From NCBI RefSeq assembly GCF_003634015.1, contig NZ_RBII01000001.1, positions 1,240,001-1,304,000 of the forward strand: 64,000 bases of DNA, written 5' to 3'. Source of the DNA: Litorimonas taeanensis. GTDB lineage: Bacteria; Pseudomonadota; Alphaproteobacteria; Caulobacterales; Maricaulaceae. Both the position numbers and the translations under genes were made by a program. The first letter of the stretch is position 1. Every line of letters starts with the position of its first letter. The notes below the pieces were generated by a model, which made no database searches, was not told where the DNA came from, and saw nothing but the letters and a program-made list of their open reading frames with translations. Below are positions 25,583 to 35,240 of this stretch, piece after piece.

Positions 25583-26536
25583 TTAATTTAATACCATTGC
25601 CGCCGCGCCGTATAGAGCAACAAAATCAATAGTAATTAATCGTACAGGCACATCTTTGACGAAAAAACTGCCACGTCCACGAGATTTAAATCTCTCTTTA
25701 AACTCAGATTGATCAAAGAAAGGCGCTATATGGCGCGAGACCCCTCCACCTAATACAACACCGCCAGACGCGCCCATTGTTAGAGCGGCATTACCCGCAA
25801 AGCCCCCCAGTAGATTGCAAAATGTGACGACCGTTAAACGCGCCGCCGACTTAGGATCGGCTTGTGCCGCTGCCACAATTTCTTCTGGTTTAGATAAGGT
25901 TGCCACCTCGTCTCTGATGGCGCAAATCGCTCTATATAAACGCGGTATGCCGGGACCAGAAATAAGGCTTTCAGCCGAAACATAAGGCATTAACCCCAAT
26001 TGATGCGTTAAAATTTCTTGCTCAAAAGCATTTTGTGGCGCGAAGGCCGTATGACCACCTTCCGTAGGCACAATCCGCAAAGGTTGCCCGGGAATAATGC
26101 AGGAAATACCAAGACCTGTACCGGGCCCCATCACCGCAATCGGTTTATTATAATTGACCTTACCGGGTAGCAAAACGTCAAAGCCATCATCTGGAATAAC
26201 GGTGGCTCCATTCGCCATTGCAACGAAATCATTTAATACGACAACATCGTCAAAACCGAACTTTTCATTTAAACTTGATTCAGAGACGACCCAATCCACA
26301 TTTGTCATACGAATTTCATCACCAAATTTTGGCCCTGCAAAGGCGAAGGCGGCTTTTTTCGGTGTCAGTTTCTGTGCGTCTAAATACCCTTTCACAGCGT
26401 CATGAAAACTAGAAAAATCTCCGACAGCGAACCGTTCAGAGTGGTGGAGCTCTATTGTGCCTTGAGGGTTACGTTCTGCCAGAGCAAACCGGCAATTCGT
26501 CCCTCCCACATCTCCGACTAGGGTCAGGCCGCTCAT
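25583..26536 (-). CDS. glk: glucokinase
   Basis: A 317-residue bacterial glucokinase of the ROK-unrelated Glk family. It phosphorylates glucose for the Entner-Doudoroff pathway. Visible motifs are LVGDVGGTNCRFALAE (ATP phosphate loop), VVLNDFVAMANG with the catalytic aspartate, VMGPGTGLGISCI and PTEGGHTAFAP. Its ATG overlaps the edd stop codon as ATGA, so the two are translationally coupled. It is last of the four Entner-Doudoroff genes. Confidence 0.95.
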   Translation of the reverse strand: MSGLTLVGDVGGTNCRFALAERNPQGTIELHHSERFAVGDFSSFHDAVKGYLDAQKLTPKKAAFAFAGPKFGDEIRMTNVDWVVSESSLNEKFGFDDVVVLNDFVAMANGATVIPDDGFDVLLPGKVNYNKPIAVMGPGTGLGISCIIPGQPLRIVPTEGGHTAFAPQNAFEQEILTHQLGLMPYVSAESLISGPGIPRLYRAICAIRDEVATLSKPEEIVAAAQADPKSAARLTVVTFCNLLGGFAGNAALTMGASGGVVLGGGVSRHIAPFFDQSEFKERFKSRGRGSFFVKDVPVRLITIDFVALYGAAAMVLN

Positions 26537-28395
26537 GCAAGAGGCCTGCGTAAATGGGCAGCCCATTCAGGATCACCAAGGACAGAAGCCCCGGCTTCAG
26601 CATTATCCGCTTGCTCTCTCATCGGGGCAAACATGTTCATGCCAAGGGCAGAAAGATTGTCTGGCTTAGGTCTTGCCGCCACCTCGCGGCTGTCTAGCTC
26701 TTCTGGACTAATCACATCAATTGTGCCCGTTTCTGCATCTAGGCGTATGATGTCACCTGACCTGACCTTGGCGAGCGGGCCATTATGCAGCGCTTCGGGA
26801 TGCATATGAATTGCCGCTGGCACTTTACCCGAAGCCCCAGACATACGACCATCCGTTACCAGAGCCACCTTATACCCTTTATCTTGGAGCGCGCCCAATA
26901 CAGGCGTTAATTTGTGCAATTCTGGCATGCCATTGGCCGCTGGGCCTTGGAAACGCACAACAGCGACAAAATCACGTTCTAGAATGCCTGACTTGTGCAT
27001 CTCCATCAGTTCATTTTGATGATTAATGACAATGGCAGGAGCCTCAACAATCCAATGCTCGCGTTTCACAGCAGAAATCTTCATGACGCCGCGCCCTAAA
27101 TTACCGCTCATTAATCGTAGCCCACCATCTTCGCGGAAAGGCGTCTTCACGGAGCCTAAAATTTCTGGGTCAAGCGATTCAGTTGGCCCTTTGCGGAACA
27201 AGACGGGGTCTGGGTCTGCATGTGCATTTTTAATGGGTTCACGCGTATATTCAATCAGGCCTTCACCGCCGGCCACTGTGGTTACATCGGTATGGACGAG
27301 ACCTTCATTAATGAGCTCATGAATTAGATAGGCCATCCCGCCCGCAGCATGGAAATGATTTACATCAGAAATTCCATTAGGATAAATTTTACATATCAAT
27401 GGCACGGCCTTTGATATGTCGGAGTAATCATCCCAGTTAATTAATATCCCAGCCGATTTCGCAATCGCAGAGAGGTGAATGGTCAAATTAGTCGATCCAC
27501 CAGTCGCCATCAAACCGACCAAACCATTTACAATCGCTCTCTCATCAATGATATCACAAGCGGGCGTAAAGCTCTCTCCCATATTCGTCATGCTCACGAG
27601 GCGCCGAGTCGTTTGCGCCGTTATGGCATCCCGCAATGGGGTATTCGGGTGTACAAATGAGGCCCCAGGGAGCTGCATCCCCATAATTTCCATAAGCATC
27701 TGATTTGTATTTGCCGTGCCATAAAATGTGCAGGTTCCTGGCGCGTGATAGGATGCGCTTTCAGCGGCAAGAAGTTCTTCTCGGCCAACTTTTCCTTCGG
27801 CAAATAATTGGCGGATACGCGCTTTTTCTGGATTACTAATCCCCGAAGGCATGGGCCCAGCTGGCGCGAAAATTTGGGGTAAATATCCATATCTCAGGGC
27901 CGCAATCATTAACCCCGGAACGATTTTATCACAGACACCTAAATGGATTACGCCATCAAACATATCATGCGACAAGGCAATCGCCGTTGAATAAGCAATA
28001 ATGTCACGAGAAAAAAGCGAGAGTTCCATTCCGTCTTGGCCTTGAGTTACGCCGTCGCACATTGCTGGAACTCCGCCTGCGACTTGTGCCGTAGCACCGG
28101 CGCGGCGGGCCGCATGTTTAATTATCGAAGGAAATCGCTCAAAAGGCTGATGTGCAGAAAGCATATCATTATAGGCCGTAACAATGCCGATATTGGCCCA
28201 CTTCGCGCCCAATATCTCTGTTTTTTCTAATACAGGGCAAGCGGCGCTAGCATGTGCGACGTTGCCTTCGGTTAAACGACGTCGGCGCGGCCCGGGACGC
28301 ATATTGGCTTTACAGTCCGCAAGATAAGCTTGTCGGGTTTCCTTAGACCGTTTGATGATACGATCCGTAACGGTTTGAATAAGGGCGTTCGTCAT
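26533..28395 (-). CDS. edd: phosphogluconate dehydratase
   Basis: Edd turns 6-phosphogluconate into 2-keto-3-deoxy-6-phosphogluconate. The 620-residue protein carries the IlvD/Edd signatures [18 protein letters not shown] and [20 protein letters not shown], with cysteines for the iron-sulfur cluster, and [17 protein letters not shown] near the C-terminus. The gene starts directly after the pgl stop codon and overlaps glk by four bases. Length and synteny make edd, rather than ilvD, secure. Confidence 0.97.
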   Translation of the reverse strand: MTNALIQTVTDRIIKRSKETRQAYLADCKANMRPGPRRRRLTEGNVAHASAACPVLEKTEILGAKWANIGIVTAYNDMLSAHQPFERFPSIIKHAARRAGATAQVAGGVPAMCDGVTQGQDGMELSLFSRDIIAYSTAIALSHDMFDGVIHLGVCDKIVPGLMIAALRYGYLPQIFAPAGPMPSGISNPEKARIRQLFAEGKVGREELLAAESASYHAPGTCTFYGTANTNQMLMEIMGMQLPGASFVHPNTPLRDAITAQTTRRLVSMTNMGESFTPACDIIDERAIVNGLVGLMATGGSTNLTIHLSAIAKSAGILINWDDYSDISKAVPLICKIYPNGISDVNHFHAAGGMAYLIHELINEGLVHTDVTTVAGGEGLIEYTREPIKNAHADPDPVLFRKGPTESLDPEILGSVKTPFREDGGLRLMSGNLGRGVMKISAVKREHWIVEAPAIVINHQNELMEMHKSGILERDFVAVVRFQGPAANGMPELHKLTPVLGALQDKGYKVALVTDGRMSGASGKVPAAIHMHPEALHNGPLAKVRSGDIIRLDAETGTIDVISPEELDSREVAARPKPDNLSALGMNMFAPMREQADNAEAGASVLGDPEWAAHLRRPLA

Positions 28396-29121
28396 TTATT
28401 CTCCTAGATGCGTAAATACGGTCAATCGCGGGCCTGCCGCGCGCAGCGTCGTAACAGGCGCTTCGAAAACATCCTTTTCGCCGCTTACGTCCCATACAGT
28501 TTTCTTTTGATGCCCCGGAATTAAGAGCGGCACATGTCTAGCCCGCATTACCAAGGGGAGTGACACCGTAATCCGGTCACAAAATCCGCTATTTCCTGCT
28601 TGGCCTGTCGCGTCCTGCCAGACTAATGAATCCGCTCCATCTATCTCAAAAGCTTGCGCCAAAGTTGAGGCGTGCGGGAACCAAGAGGCCGTGTGCCCAT
28701 CCTTTCCCATACCCATAACGCATACATCGATGGGATCAGGAAAAGTTTCGTCGAACGTCTTCGTGAGCTCTTTCGCGCCCAGCTTGGCGGTTGTTTTTTC
28801 ATTCGTGAGCGGGAAAAACATCGCCGATGATGCACGATTTTGCAAAAGCGTCGCCTTTATGAAATCAGCATTTGATCCCGCTTCGCCCTCTTTTACCCAG
28901 CGTTCGTCAACGAGGCTGATGGTCACATTTTCCCAAGGCAAATCAACATGGCTCAACATTTCATAAACAGGTTTAGGACTTGACCCGCCCGAAACAAGTA
29001 AGCTCGCTTTACCGCGTTCAGTAAGCGCCCCCCTCAGCGCCTTTTCAATATATGCGCTCGCATGCTCCACATATTGCCCTGCATCATCCAAAATCCTATA
29101 TCCGTAATCAAGATCGGACAT
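28396..29121 (-). CDS. pgl: 6-phosphogluconolactonase
   Basis: A 241-residue DevB-type lactonase hydrolysing 6-phosphogluconolactone. LLVSGGSSPKPVYEML forms the sugar-phosphate loop, ISLVDERWV and MGMGKDGHTASWFP are the conserved motifs shared with glucosamine-6-phosphate deaminases, the last with the catalytic histidine. It begins immediately after the zwf stop and ends immediately before the edd start, with no spacer on either side, so it is tightly coupled within the operon. Confidence 0.95.
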   Translation of the reverse strand: MSDLDYGYRILDDAGQYVEHASAYIEKALRGALTERGKASLLVSGGSSPKPVYEMLSHVDLPWENVTISLVDERWVKEGEAGSNADFIKATLLQNRASSAMFFPLTNEKTTAKLGAKELTKTFDETFPDPIDVCVMGMGKDGHTASWFPHASTLAQAFEIDGADSLVWQDATGQAGNSGFCDRITVSLPLVMRARHVPLLIPGHQKKTVWDVSGEKDVFEAPVTTLRAAGPRLTVFTHLGE

Positions 29122-30651
29122 CTAGGATTCTGACCAAGCATCGCCAACTTCAGCTAGCATTTTATCGGCCGCTCTCGGCCCATCTGTTCCGGCGAAATAC
29201 GGCATGGCTTCCTGCCCTGTTTTTTCCCAAGCCTCAAGAATGCCGTCACACCAACGCCAAGCCGCCTCGACTTCATCACGGCGCATAAACAGCCCCAGAT
29301 TACCCCGGACAACATCCATTAAGAGGCGTTCATAAGCATCAGGATAACGCACCGCGAAATTAGCCGCATAGGATAAATTCAGCGGGAGCGTCTTAAGGCG
29401 TAACCCACCCGCCCCAGGTTCTTTGATTTCCATAAAGAGTTTGACGGCCTCATCGGGTTGCAACCGGATAACAAGCTTATTCGGGTTTACTTTGGTGTCA
29501 TCGCCAAAAATTGAGTGCGGGACAGGTTTGAACTGAATAACAATTTCAGAGCGCTTGCTACTCATACGCTTACCTGTACGCAGATAAATCGGCACACCCG
29601 CCCATCGCCAATTTTGTATCTCAGCTTTTATAGCAACGAAAGTTTCTGTGTTGCTCTCATCCACATCCAAATCTACGAGGTACCCATTGGCGGTCTCACC
29701 GTTTACGCGCCCGTTCGTATATTGCCCGCGCACAGTTCTGGACTGAACATTCTCTACTGTGATGCGCTCCAAAGCGCGTAACACTTTGATTTTTTCGGTC
29801 CGCACATCATCCGCGCCGAGCGAAGATGGAGCTTCCATCGTTGAGAGACACAAAAGCTGTAAAAGATGGTTTTGGACCATGTCCCGCAAGGCCCCGGCCC
29901 CGTCATAATAAGCCCCGCGCCCAGAAACCCCGATATTTTCGGCCACCGTAATTTCAATGTGTTTAATTGCGTTACTATTCCAAAGCGGTTCAAGCAAAAC
30001 ATTCCCGAACCGAAGAACTAACAAATTTTGTACGGTCTCTTTGCCCAAATAATGATCAATACGGTAAATTCGGTTTTCTTCAAAAACCTGTGCCACGCCC
30101 TCGTTAATGGCATGAGCTGAATCAAAATCCGTCCCAATGGGCTTTTCTAAGACAACACGCGCTTTTTCATGCGCCAGACCTTCGCGCTTTAAGCCCTGAC
30201 AAATGCCTGAAAACATAGATGGCGGCATGGCAAGATAGAACACACGAATAAGATCTTGTGATTTAGAAACGGCTTTGGCTAAAGCGCTCCAATCTTTATC
30301 ATTCACCACATCAATCTTTACATAATCGATAAGCGCGCAGAACGCCTTCCAACTTTTCTCATCAAGCGTATCGGCGCCTTCAAACTCGCAATAGTTTTTA
30401 TGAATAATATCAATGAATTCTTCGCGGCTATGCTCACTTCGTGAGACACCGACAATGCGTGAGCTCTTGGGAATTTGGCCGTCGACAAAGCGGTGATATA
30501 ACGCTGGGAAAATTTTACGCCGCGCCAGATCCCCAGTGGCTCCAAAAATCACCATTTCAAATGGCGAAACAGGTACAAAGGCTGAGCGATCTCCCTCTGT
30601 ATTTTTGTCGATTTTGGCTTTGTTCACAGTAACTTTCCCGATGTCAGACAC
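29122..30651 (-). CDS. zwf: glucose-6-phosphate 1-dehydrogenase
   Basis: Zwf oxidises glucose 6-phosphate to the lactone with NADP. Motifs are VIFGATGDLARRKIFPALY (Rossmann), RIDHYLGKETVQNLLVLRF with the catalytic site, and KPVPHSIFGD. No ATG gives a plausible start. GAGGGG lies just upstream of a TTG-GTG pair, so GTG at 30651 (509 residues) or TTG at 30654 is proposed. Earlier in-frame TTG codons would place the start inside the palindromic operator. First gene of zwf-pgl-edd-glk. Confidence 0.95.
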   Translation of the reverse strand: MSDIGKVTVNKAKIDKNTEGDRSAFVPVSPFEMVIFGATGDLARRKIFPALYHRFVDGQIPKSSRIVGVSRSEHSREEFIDIIHKNYCEFEGADTLDEKSWKAFCALIDYVKIDVVNDKDWSALAKAVSKSQDLIRVFYLAMPPSMFSGICQGLKREGLAHEKARVVLEKPIGTDFDSAHAINEGVAQVFEENRIYRIDHYLGKETVQNLLVLRFGNVLLEPLWNSNAIKHIEITVAENIGVSGRGAYYDGAGALRDMVQNHLLQLLCLSTMEAPSSLGADDVRTEKIKVLRALERITVENVQSRTVRGQYTNGRVNGETANGYLVDLDVDESNTETFVAIKAEIQNWRWAGVPIYLRTGKRMSSKRSEIVIQFKPVPHSIFGDDTKVNPNKLVIRLQPDEAVKLFMEIKEPGAGGLRLKTLPLNLSYAANFAVRYPDAYERLLMDVVRGNLGLFMRRDEVEAAWRWCDGILEAWEKTGQEAMPYFAGTDGPRAADKMLAEVGDAWSES

Positions 30652-30693
30652 CAACAGATTCCCCTCATTTTTTAAGGCAAAATATGACAGATA

Positions 30694-30707
30694 TGACAGC
30701 GCTGTCA
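30694..30707. promoter_or_regulatory. LacI-type operator upstream of zwf
   Basis: TGACAGCGCTGTCA is a perfect 14-bp palindrome with the central CG typical of LacI-family operators. A further half-like TGACAG lies at 30685-30690. It is about 43 bases before the proposed zwf start and just downstream of the LacI-family gene, so it is the likely control point of the Entner-Doudoroff operon. Confidence 0.75.
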
Positions 30708-30740
30708 ATCACTGGTATTCTTCCCCTAAAATTATATTGC

Positions 30741-31757
30741 TTATGTCGAAGTTGAATCCCGTATAATAAGTTTAAAATCTAGTTCTTGAGTTTTTGGCGG
30801 CTTCGTGTTTTCCGCAGGATCAATTAACATTCGAACGGCCTCATAGCCCATATCATAAATAGGTTGTTGAACCGTCGTTAACTGGGGCGATATGAGCCTT
30901 GCCAATGGGGTATCATCAAAACCAACGACAGAGAGTTCGCTAGGGATATCAATACCGAGCTTTGCAGCCACCGAAACGACCCCTGCCGCCATTTCATCAT
31001 TGGATGCAAAAATTGCGCTAGGCCTATCCGATTTGTCCGCCAATAAGGCGGTTGCGGCCGTGACGCCCGATTGAAAGGTAAAGTCCCCTTGTTTGACCTC
31101 ATGGGAGTGCACAGTCAGATGCGCTTCGGCCATCGCATTTCGGAAGCCTTCATAACGCAAACTCGCGGCGCTGTGGTCGGTATGCCCCTTAATAAAACCA
31201 ATAGAACTATGACCTTGATCGATAAGGAATTGCGTCATTTTTTCTGCCGCTAGGACATCATCCATTTTGACGGCCCTTATGCCCGTTCCGACATTAAACG
31301 GGGCAACGAGCACATAGGGGATTTTAAGACCATCTAAGATTTCTATCGCTTCGGCAGAATCCGACAATGGCGGCGCCAAAATAACACCATCAACAGGCAG
31401 GCGACTAAATAAGTTTCGCAAGAGAACCGAACTCTGCTCATTTGTTTCAACATCGCCAATCATTAAGGGCTCTGGGACAAGATGATAGCCAAATTCGCGA
31501 CAGGCCGCGATGGCCCCTAATTGTATCTTCGATACATAATGCGCACTTGGGATGTCATAGACGAGCGCCACTAAATATGACTTTGAGCTGGCCAAACCTT
31601 TGGCTGCTAAATTCGGAGAATAACGTAAGGCGCTCGCGACCTCTAAAACCTTTTCCCGCGTTTTGTCGGCCACATTAGGCTCGTTATTTAGAACACGCGA
31701 GACGGTCTTCATCGACACGCCGGCCTGTTTTGCCACATCTGTGATGGTTGCTTTCAT
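30741..31757 (-). CDS. LacI-family transcriptional regulator
   Basis: A 338-residue LacI regulator. The headpiece ITDVAKQAGVSMKTVSRVLN with the hinge SPNLAAKGLASSKSYLVAL is followed by a periplasmic-binding-like effector domain with VDGVILAPPLSD, SIGFIKGHTDHSAASLRYEG, IFASNDEMAAGVV and LSVVGFDDTPLARLISP. It resembles SalR/LacI sugar regulators of Caulobacter-like bacteria; the effector is unknown, with an Entner-Doudoroff intermediate most likely by context. An imperfect site TGTTAGCGTCCACA at 31787-31800 upstream of its own start may allow autoregulation. Confidence 0.9.
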   Translation of the reverse strand: MKATITDVAKQAGVSMKTVSRVLNNEPNVADKTREKVLEVASALRYSPNLAAKGLASSKSYLVALVYDIPSAHYVSKIQLGAIAACREFGYHLVPEPLMIGDVETNEQSSVLLRNLFSRLPVDGVILAPPLSDSAEAIEILDGLKIPYVLVAPFNVGTGIRAVKMDDVLAAEKMTQFLIDQGHSSIGFIKGHTDHSAASLRYEGFRNAMAEAHLTVHSHEVKQGDFTFQSGVTAATALLADKSDRPSAIFASNDEMAAGVVSVAAKLGIDIPSELSVVGFDDTPLARLISPQLTTVQQPIYDMGYEAVRMLIDPAENTKPPKTQELDFKLIIRDSTST

Positions 31758-32048
31758 ATTTCCCTATCCGCCCCTGATAAATTCAGTGTTAGCGTCCACA
31801 ATTTTGTGTGCCTGATTTGCGCGTATATTTCAAGCAAAGGTCACGAATGTGGTTTCAGTGCCAGGGAATCAACTCAGCCAGGCTCATAAAAGATAGAATA
31901 GAGGGTCTTTTGCCCTCAAATTAGGCGAAATTTCAGACCATAGAATTATGGTATATGTGCAGAGGACGACTTAAAAAAGACAATCAAACAAGGGGTTATC
32001 TACAGCCCCAAAGAGGCGAGCAAAGAAATTGGCAATTTAATCGTTTAT
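31758..32048. other. gap upstream of the LacI-family gene
   Basis: This 290-base stretch holds the lacI promoter with the imperfect dyad at 31787-31800, and a short hairpin GAGGG/CCCTC at 31901-31917 that may terminate transcription of the small peptide gene. No credible ORF was found on either strand. Confidence 0.4.
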
Positions 32049-32120
32049 TTAAAGACCTAGTAGGACTGACAGTAAAATAACGATAATGGCGAGCAAGATA
32101 TTTTTGATTAAAGTAACCAT
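32049..32120 (-). CDS. 23-residue hydrophobic membrane peptide
   Basis: A tiny reading frame preceded by GGGAGGTGAC, the strongest ribosome-binding site seen in the window, at ideal spacing before ATG. The product starts MVTLIKN and continues as one uninterrupted hydrophobic helix (ILLAIIVILLSVLLGL) to the C-terminus. Composition recalls small single-helix inner-membrane proteins and the hydrophobic toxins of type I toxin-antitoxin systems. No antisense RNA can be shown. Short hairpins lie around it at 31901-31917 and at TTCAGC/GCTGAA near 32216-32231. Confidence 0.65.
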   Translation of the reverse strand: MVTLIKNILLAIIVILLSVLLGL

Positions 32121-32312
32121 GTCACCTCCCTTTTTTTGACCTTAAACTGTGAAAAGTCAAAATTGTCAATCCTATAATATTACAAAGTAACCTTTAAAAC
32201 AGAGCTCTTGGAGTTTCAGCAAAGGCTGAATATGCGCCCGTAGATGATCGTCCCCGCCTGCACAGAACGTGCTTTTCTTGGTAATATAGCTTGCAAAAAA
32301 ACATCTACTTAG

Positions 32313-32336
32313 GGCTCACCTGATTATAGGTGAGCC
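32313..32336 (-). terminator. terminator after the Old Yellow Enzyme gene
   Basis: Perfect nine-base arms GGCTCACCT and AGGTGAGCC with a six-base loop lie 31 bases past the OYE stop. On the minus strand a seven-T run follows after about ten bases. Confidence 0.75.
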
Positions 32337-32367
32337 TGTTATGTAAAAGCAGGTATTGCTGGACTGC

Positions 32368-33459
32368 CTAGTTTAAGCTCATCAAAGCCGCACCGTCATA
32401 AGGCTCAAGAGCGTCTAAACGCCCCTCTTTCACCTTTTGCGCCCAGGTTGGATCTTGGATTAAAGCCCGGCCAACAGCAATCAAGTCAAACTCATCGCGC
32501 TCCATACGCTCTATCAAATTGTCGAGGCTAGCGACTTCGGCGCCCTCCCCTTTGAAAGACCCAAAGAAATCCCCTTTCAATCCGACTGAACCGACTGATA
32601 TGGTCGTGGCGCCTGTTAATTTTTTCGCCCAACCCGCAAAGTTCAAATCAGAACCCTCAAATTCAGCTTCCCAGAAACGGCGCTGAGAGCAATGCAAAAT
32701 ATCGGCACCAGCCTCAGTTAAGCTTGTTAAAAACTCACCGAGAGCTTCTGGCGTCTCGGCCAAACGCGCCGCATAATCTTGCTGTTTCCATTGCGACACA
32801 CGAATACAAAGCGGCATGTCTTCACCTATCGCTTTGCGGCATTTACCAATGACTTCGCGAGCGAATTCCGCGCGGTCTACAAGCGTTCCACCATATTTGT
32901 CGTCACGCTGGTTCATCACATCCCAAAAGAATTCATCCACCAGATAACCATGCGCGCCGTGAATTTCGACCATATCGAATCCGAGGCGTTTTGCATTCGC
33001 AGCCGCGCGAGCATAAGAATCCGCAATATCGGAAATTTCTTCCATAGTTGGCGCTGGCATAACCTGTTTACCCGTATGGGTTAAACCAGAGGGACTATCT
33101 GAATCCGCCTCAGGGTGAGGGCCTGTGCCGGGCTTTCGTGCCATACCTGTATGCCAAATTTGCGGCCCCATTTTGCCGCCCGCTTCATGCACAGTGGATA
33201 TGACTTTTTCCCAACCTGCTAGGGCTTCTTCTGTATGGAAGTTCGGAATGCGAGGATCATTTGACGCGCCAGGTCGGTCAATTGTTGTGCCTTCGGATAA
33301 AATCAGCCCCACATCAGCGGCCGCTCTCTTTCGGTAATATTCGGCGACATTTGCCCCCGGAATACCATTAGGCGAAAAATTACGCGTCATAGGCGCCATG
33401 ACAATACGATTGGGTAGGTCCAAGGATTTCAAAGAAAAGGGTTTAAACAAGGGTGACAT
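32368..33459 (-). CDS. Old Yellow Enzyme-family NADH:flavin oxidoreductase
   Basis: A 363-residue FMN ene-reductase. It starts LFKPFSLKSLDLPNRIVMAPM, has GPQIWHTGM, VEIHGAHGYLVDEFFWDVMNQRDDKYGG (quoted in part; HGAHGYLVDEFF is diagnostic), and a C-terminal FDLIAVGRALIQDPTWAQKV for FMN phosphate binding. It probably reduces activated alkenes such as enones with NAD(P)H; the natural substrate is unknown. It is divergent from an FAD monooxygenase gene, with 134 bases between. Confidence 0.92.
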   Translation of the reverse strand: MSPLFKPFSLKSLDLPNRIVMAPMTRNFSPNGIPGANVAEYYRKRAAADVGLILSEGTTIDRPGASNDPRIPNFHTEEALAGWEKVISTVHEAGGKMGPQIWHTGMARKPGTGPHPEADSDSPSGLTHTGKQVMPAPTMEEISDIADSYARAAANAKRLGFDMVEIHGAHGYLVDEFFWDVMNQRDDKYGGTLVDRAEFAREVIGKCRKAIGEDMPLCIRVSQWKQQDYAARLAETPEALGEFLTSLTEAGADILHCSQRRFWEAEFEGSDLNFAGWAKKLTGATTISVGSVGLKGDFFGSFKGEGAEVASLDNLIERMERDEFDLIAVGRALIQDPTWAQKVKEGRLDALEPYDGAALMSLN

Positions 33460-33593
33460 GAACTCTCCTAATGCGGTGATTTTACGGTTACATAGCTTTT
33501 AAATACGTGACTATTCAGATAGGTATCTAAGCGGTGAAATACGAGAGGGGTAGCGGCGTTTTAGTTTAAGCCCTATTCGAAAAGAAAGCCCTT

Positions 33594-34784
33594 ATGAAGA
33601 CAGTCCTCATCATTGGCGCAGGCATTGGCGGCCTTACAACAGCCCTCGCCTTGGCGCAGCGAGGCTTTGCGGTGGAAGTCTTAGAACAGGCCCCTGCAAT
33701 TAAAGAGGTTGGCGCAGGATTACAGCTCAGCCCAAATGCTATGGCGGTCTATTCTGCCCTCGGCATAGCCAATCAAATAGAAGCTCTGTCCTGTGAACCA
33801 AAGGCTGGCATTCTACGAAACGGAAAAAAGGGTACACCCTTGATGATGACAGAAATGGGCGAGGTTTATCACCGTCGATATAGTCATAAATACCTTCACA
33901 TTCACAGAGCTGATTTGATTGAAACGCTTTTATTAAATACAAAAAAGCATAATATAAACATTCACTTAGGCATGAACATTAAAGAAAGCGATATTGAACA
34001 AGACCCTATACAAGTTCAAATTGGTCACACTGCATTGCAGGGGAATTATTTAATTGCAGCAGATGGGATTCGTTCTCTATTTAGAAACCCTATATGCGGA
34101 GAAAGCCGACCAGAATTTACAGGCCAAATCGCGTGGAGAGGTATTATACCCACCCAAAGCGTGCCCAAAAACCTAATCCCTTTTGCCGCAAATAATTGGC
34201 TCGGCCACGGACAGCACTTCGTTAGCTATTATGTCAAAGGCGGGACTATGATAAACTTTGTGGCCGTCAAAGAACAAGCGCAATGGACCGAAGAGCGCTG
34301 GGATATGCCTGCTAATAAATCCGAATTGGCCGCCGCCTTTTCAGGTTGGGATAGCCGTATCTCACAATTGATTGAGGCTTGTGATGAGAGCTTTTTATGG
34401 GGCCTGTTTGACCACGCCCCCTTACCCCATTGGACAAAGGGCCGAATGGCTTTGTTAGGCGATGCAGCGCACCCTATGCTACCTTTCATGGCACAAGGGG
34501 CCGCCATGGCTATCGAGGACGCATGGGTACTGGCGGCTTGCCTAGCAAAATATGAGAACGACCCGCATCTCGCGTTAAAGCGCTATGAAACGGCCCGAAA
34601 ACCACGCACCACATTTATGCAATCTATCTCACGTCAGAACGCCGCCCTCTATCATATGCGGCCCGGATTGGGCAGAATGATACGCGATCTAAAGTTCCAA
34701 GCCGCTACGCTTTTCTCGCCCGCCTTATTGGCTCGGCTTGATAAAATTTATGGCGTTGATGTGACCCAAGACTACCCTGCATAA
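33594..34784 (+). CDS. FAD-dependent monooxygenase (salicylate/6-hydroxynicotinate hydroxylase-like)
   Basis: A 396-residue group A flavoprotein hydroxylase. The N-terminus has VLIIGAGIGGLTTALALAQRG-type dinucleotide-binding fold (GAGIGG), an internal LIAADGIRSLFRNPI (the DG motif for FAD and NAD(P)H), and GDAAHPMLPFMAQGAAMAIE, the second FAD motif. It resembles salicylate hydroxylases acting on aromatic carboxylates. No other aromatic-degradation genes flank it except the divergent ene-reductase, so the substrate is open. Confidence 0.88.
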   Translation: MKTVLIIGAGIGGLTTALALAQRGFAVEVLEQAPAIKEVGAGLQLSPNAMAVYSALGIANQIEALSCEPKAGILRNGKKGTPLMMTEMGEVYHRRYSHKYLHIHRADLIETLLLNTKKHNINIHLGMNIKESDIEQDPIQVQIGHTALQGNYLIAADGIRSLFRNPICGESRPEFTGQIAWRGIIPTQSVPKNLIPFAANNWLGHGQHFVSYYVKGGTMINFVAVKEQAQWTEERWDMPANKSELAAAFSGWDSRISQLIEACDESFLWGLFDHAPLPHWTKGRMALLGDAAHPMLPFMAQGAAMAIEDAWVLAACLAKYENDPHLALKRYETARKPRTTFMQSISRQNAALYHMRPGLGRMIRDLKFQAATLFSPALLARLDKIYGVDVTQDYPA

Positions 34785-34939
34785 GCATTACGCATAGCCT
34801 TATTACCTCGCTCTTACTTTGTCTGCTCTAAACAGGGTTTGACCTTATGAATGGAGGGCTTTTAAAAATATCGTATTTCTCGCAGTTTAAGAGCAGATAC
34901 CGCTTGCCCCCCTGCCCGCAATTCGCTAGTCCCGCCGAC

Positions 34940-35030
34940 GGAGACGTGGCCGAGTGGTCGAAGGCGCTCCCCTGCTAAGGGAGTATGGGCCAAAAGCTCA
35001 TCGAGGGTTCGAATCCCTTCGTCTCCGCCA
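34940..35030 (+). tRNA. tRNA-Ser (anticodon GCT)
   Basis: A complete type II tRNA with CCA encoded. Acceptor arms GGAGACG/CGTCTCC pair perfectly. The anticodon stem-loop CCCCTGCTAAGGG places GCT, reading AGC/AGU serine codons. A long variable arm and the T-arm GAGGGTTCGAATCCCTT follow. A T-run directly after CCA may terminate it. Its 3' end faces the Rhs module array, the usual position of a tRNA bordering an accessory region. Confidence 0.97.
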
Positions 35031-35150
35031 CTTTTTTGTTCGCAAGTTGCCGCCAGCCAACCCAGCTTGCGGTCTTCGCGTGCGACATAAATTTCGGCCT
35101 CTCTGACACGACCTTCTGGCTCAAACTGACTTCAATCATGCCGTCACTTT

Positions 35151-35188
35151 GACAATGACCGTGACGGGGGACAATGACCGTAACGGGG
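35151..35188 (+). repeat. two-copy 19-bp tandem repeat near the array edge
   Basis: GACAATGACCGTGACGGGG is followed directly by a copy with one difference. It lies in the 210-base gap between tRNA-Ser and the last Rhs fragment, which otherwise shows no gene. Confidence 0.7.
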
Positions 35189-35240
35189 CTCGACGTCGAT
35201 TAAGAGACGAGCGATAGCCTTACGCTAAATAACAATAGGT

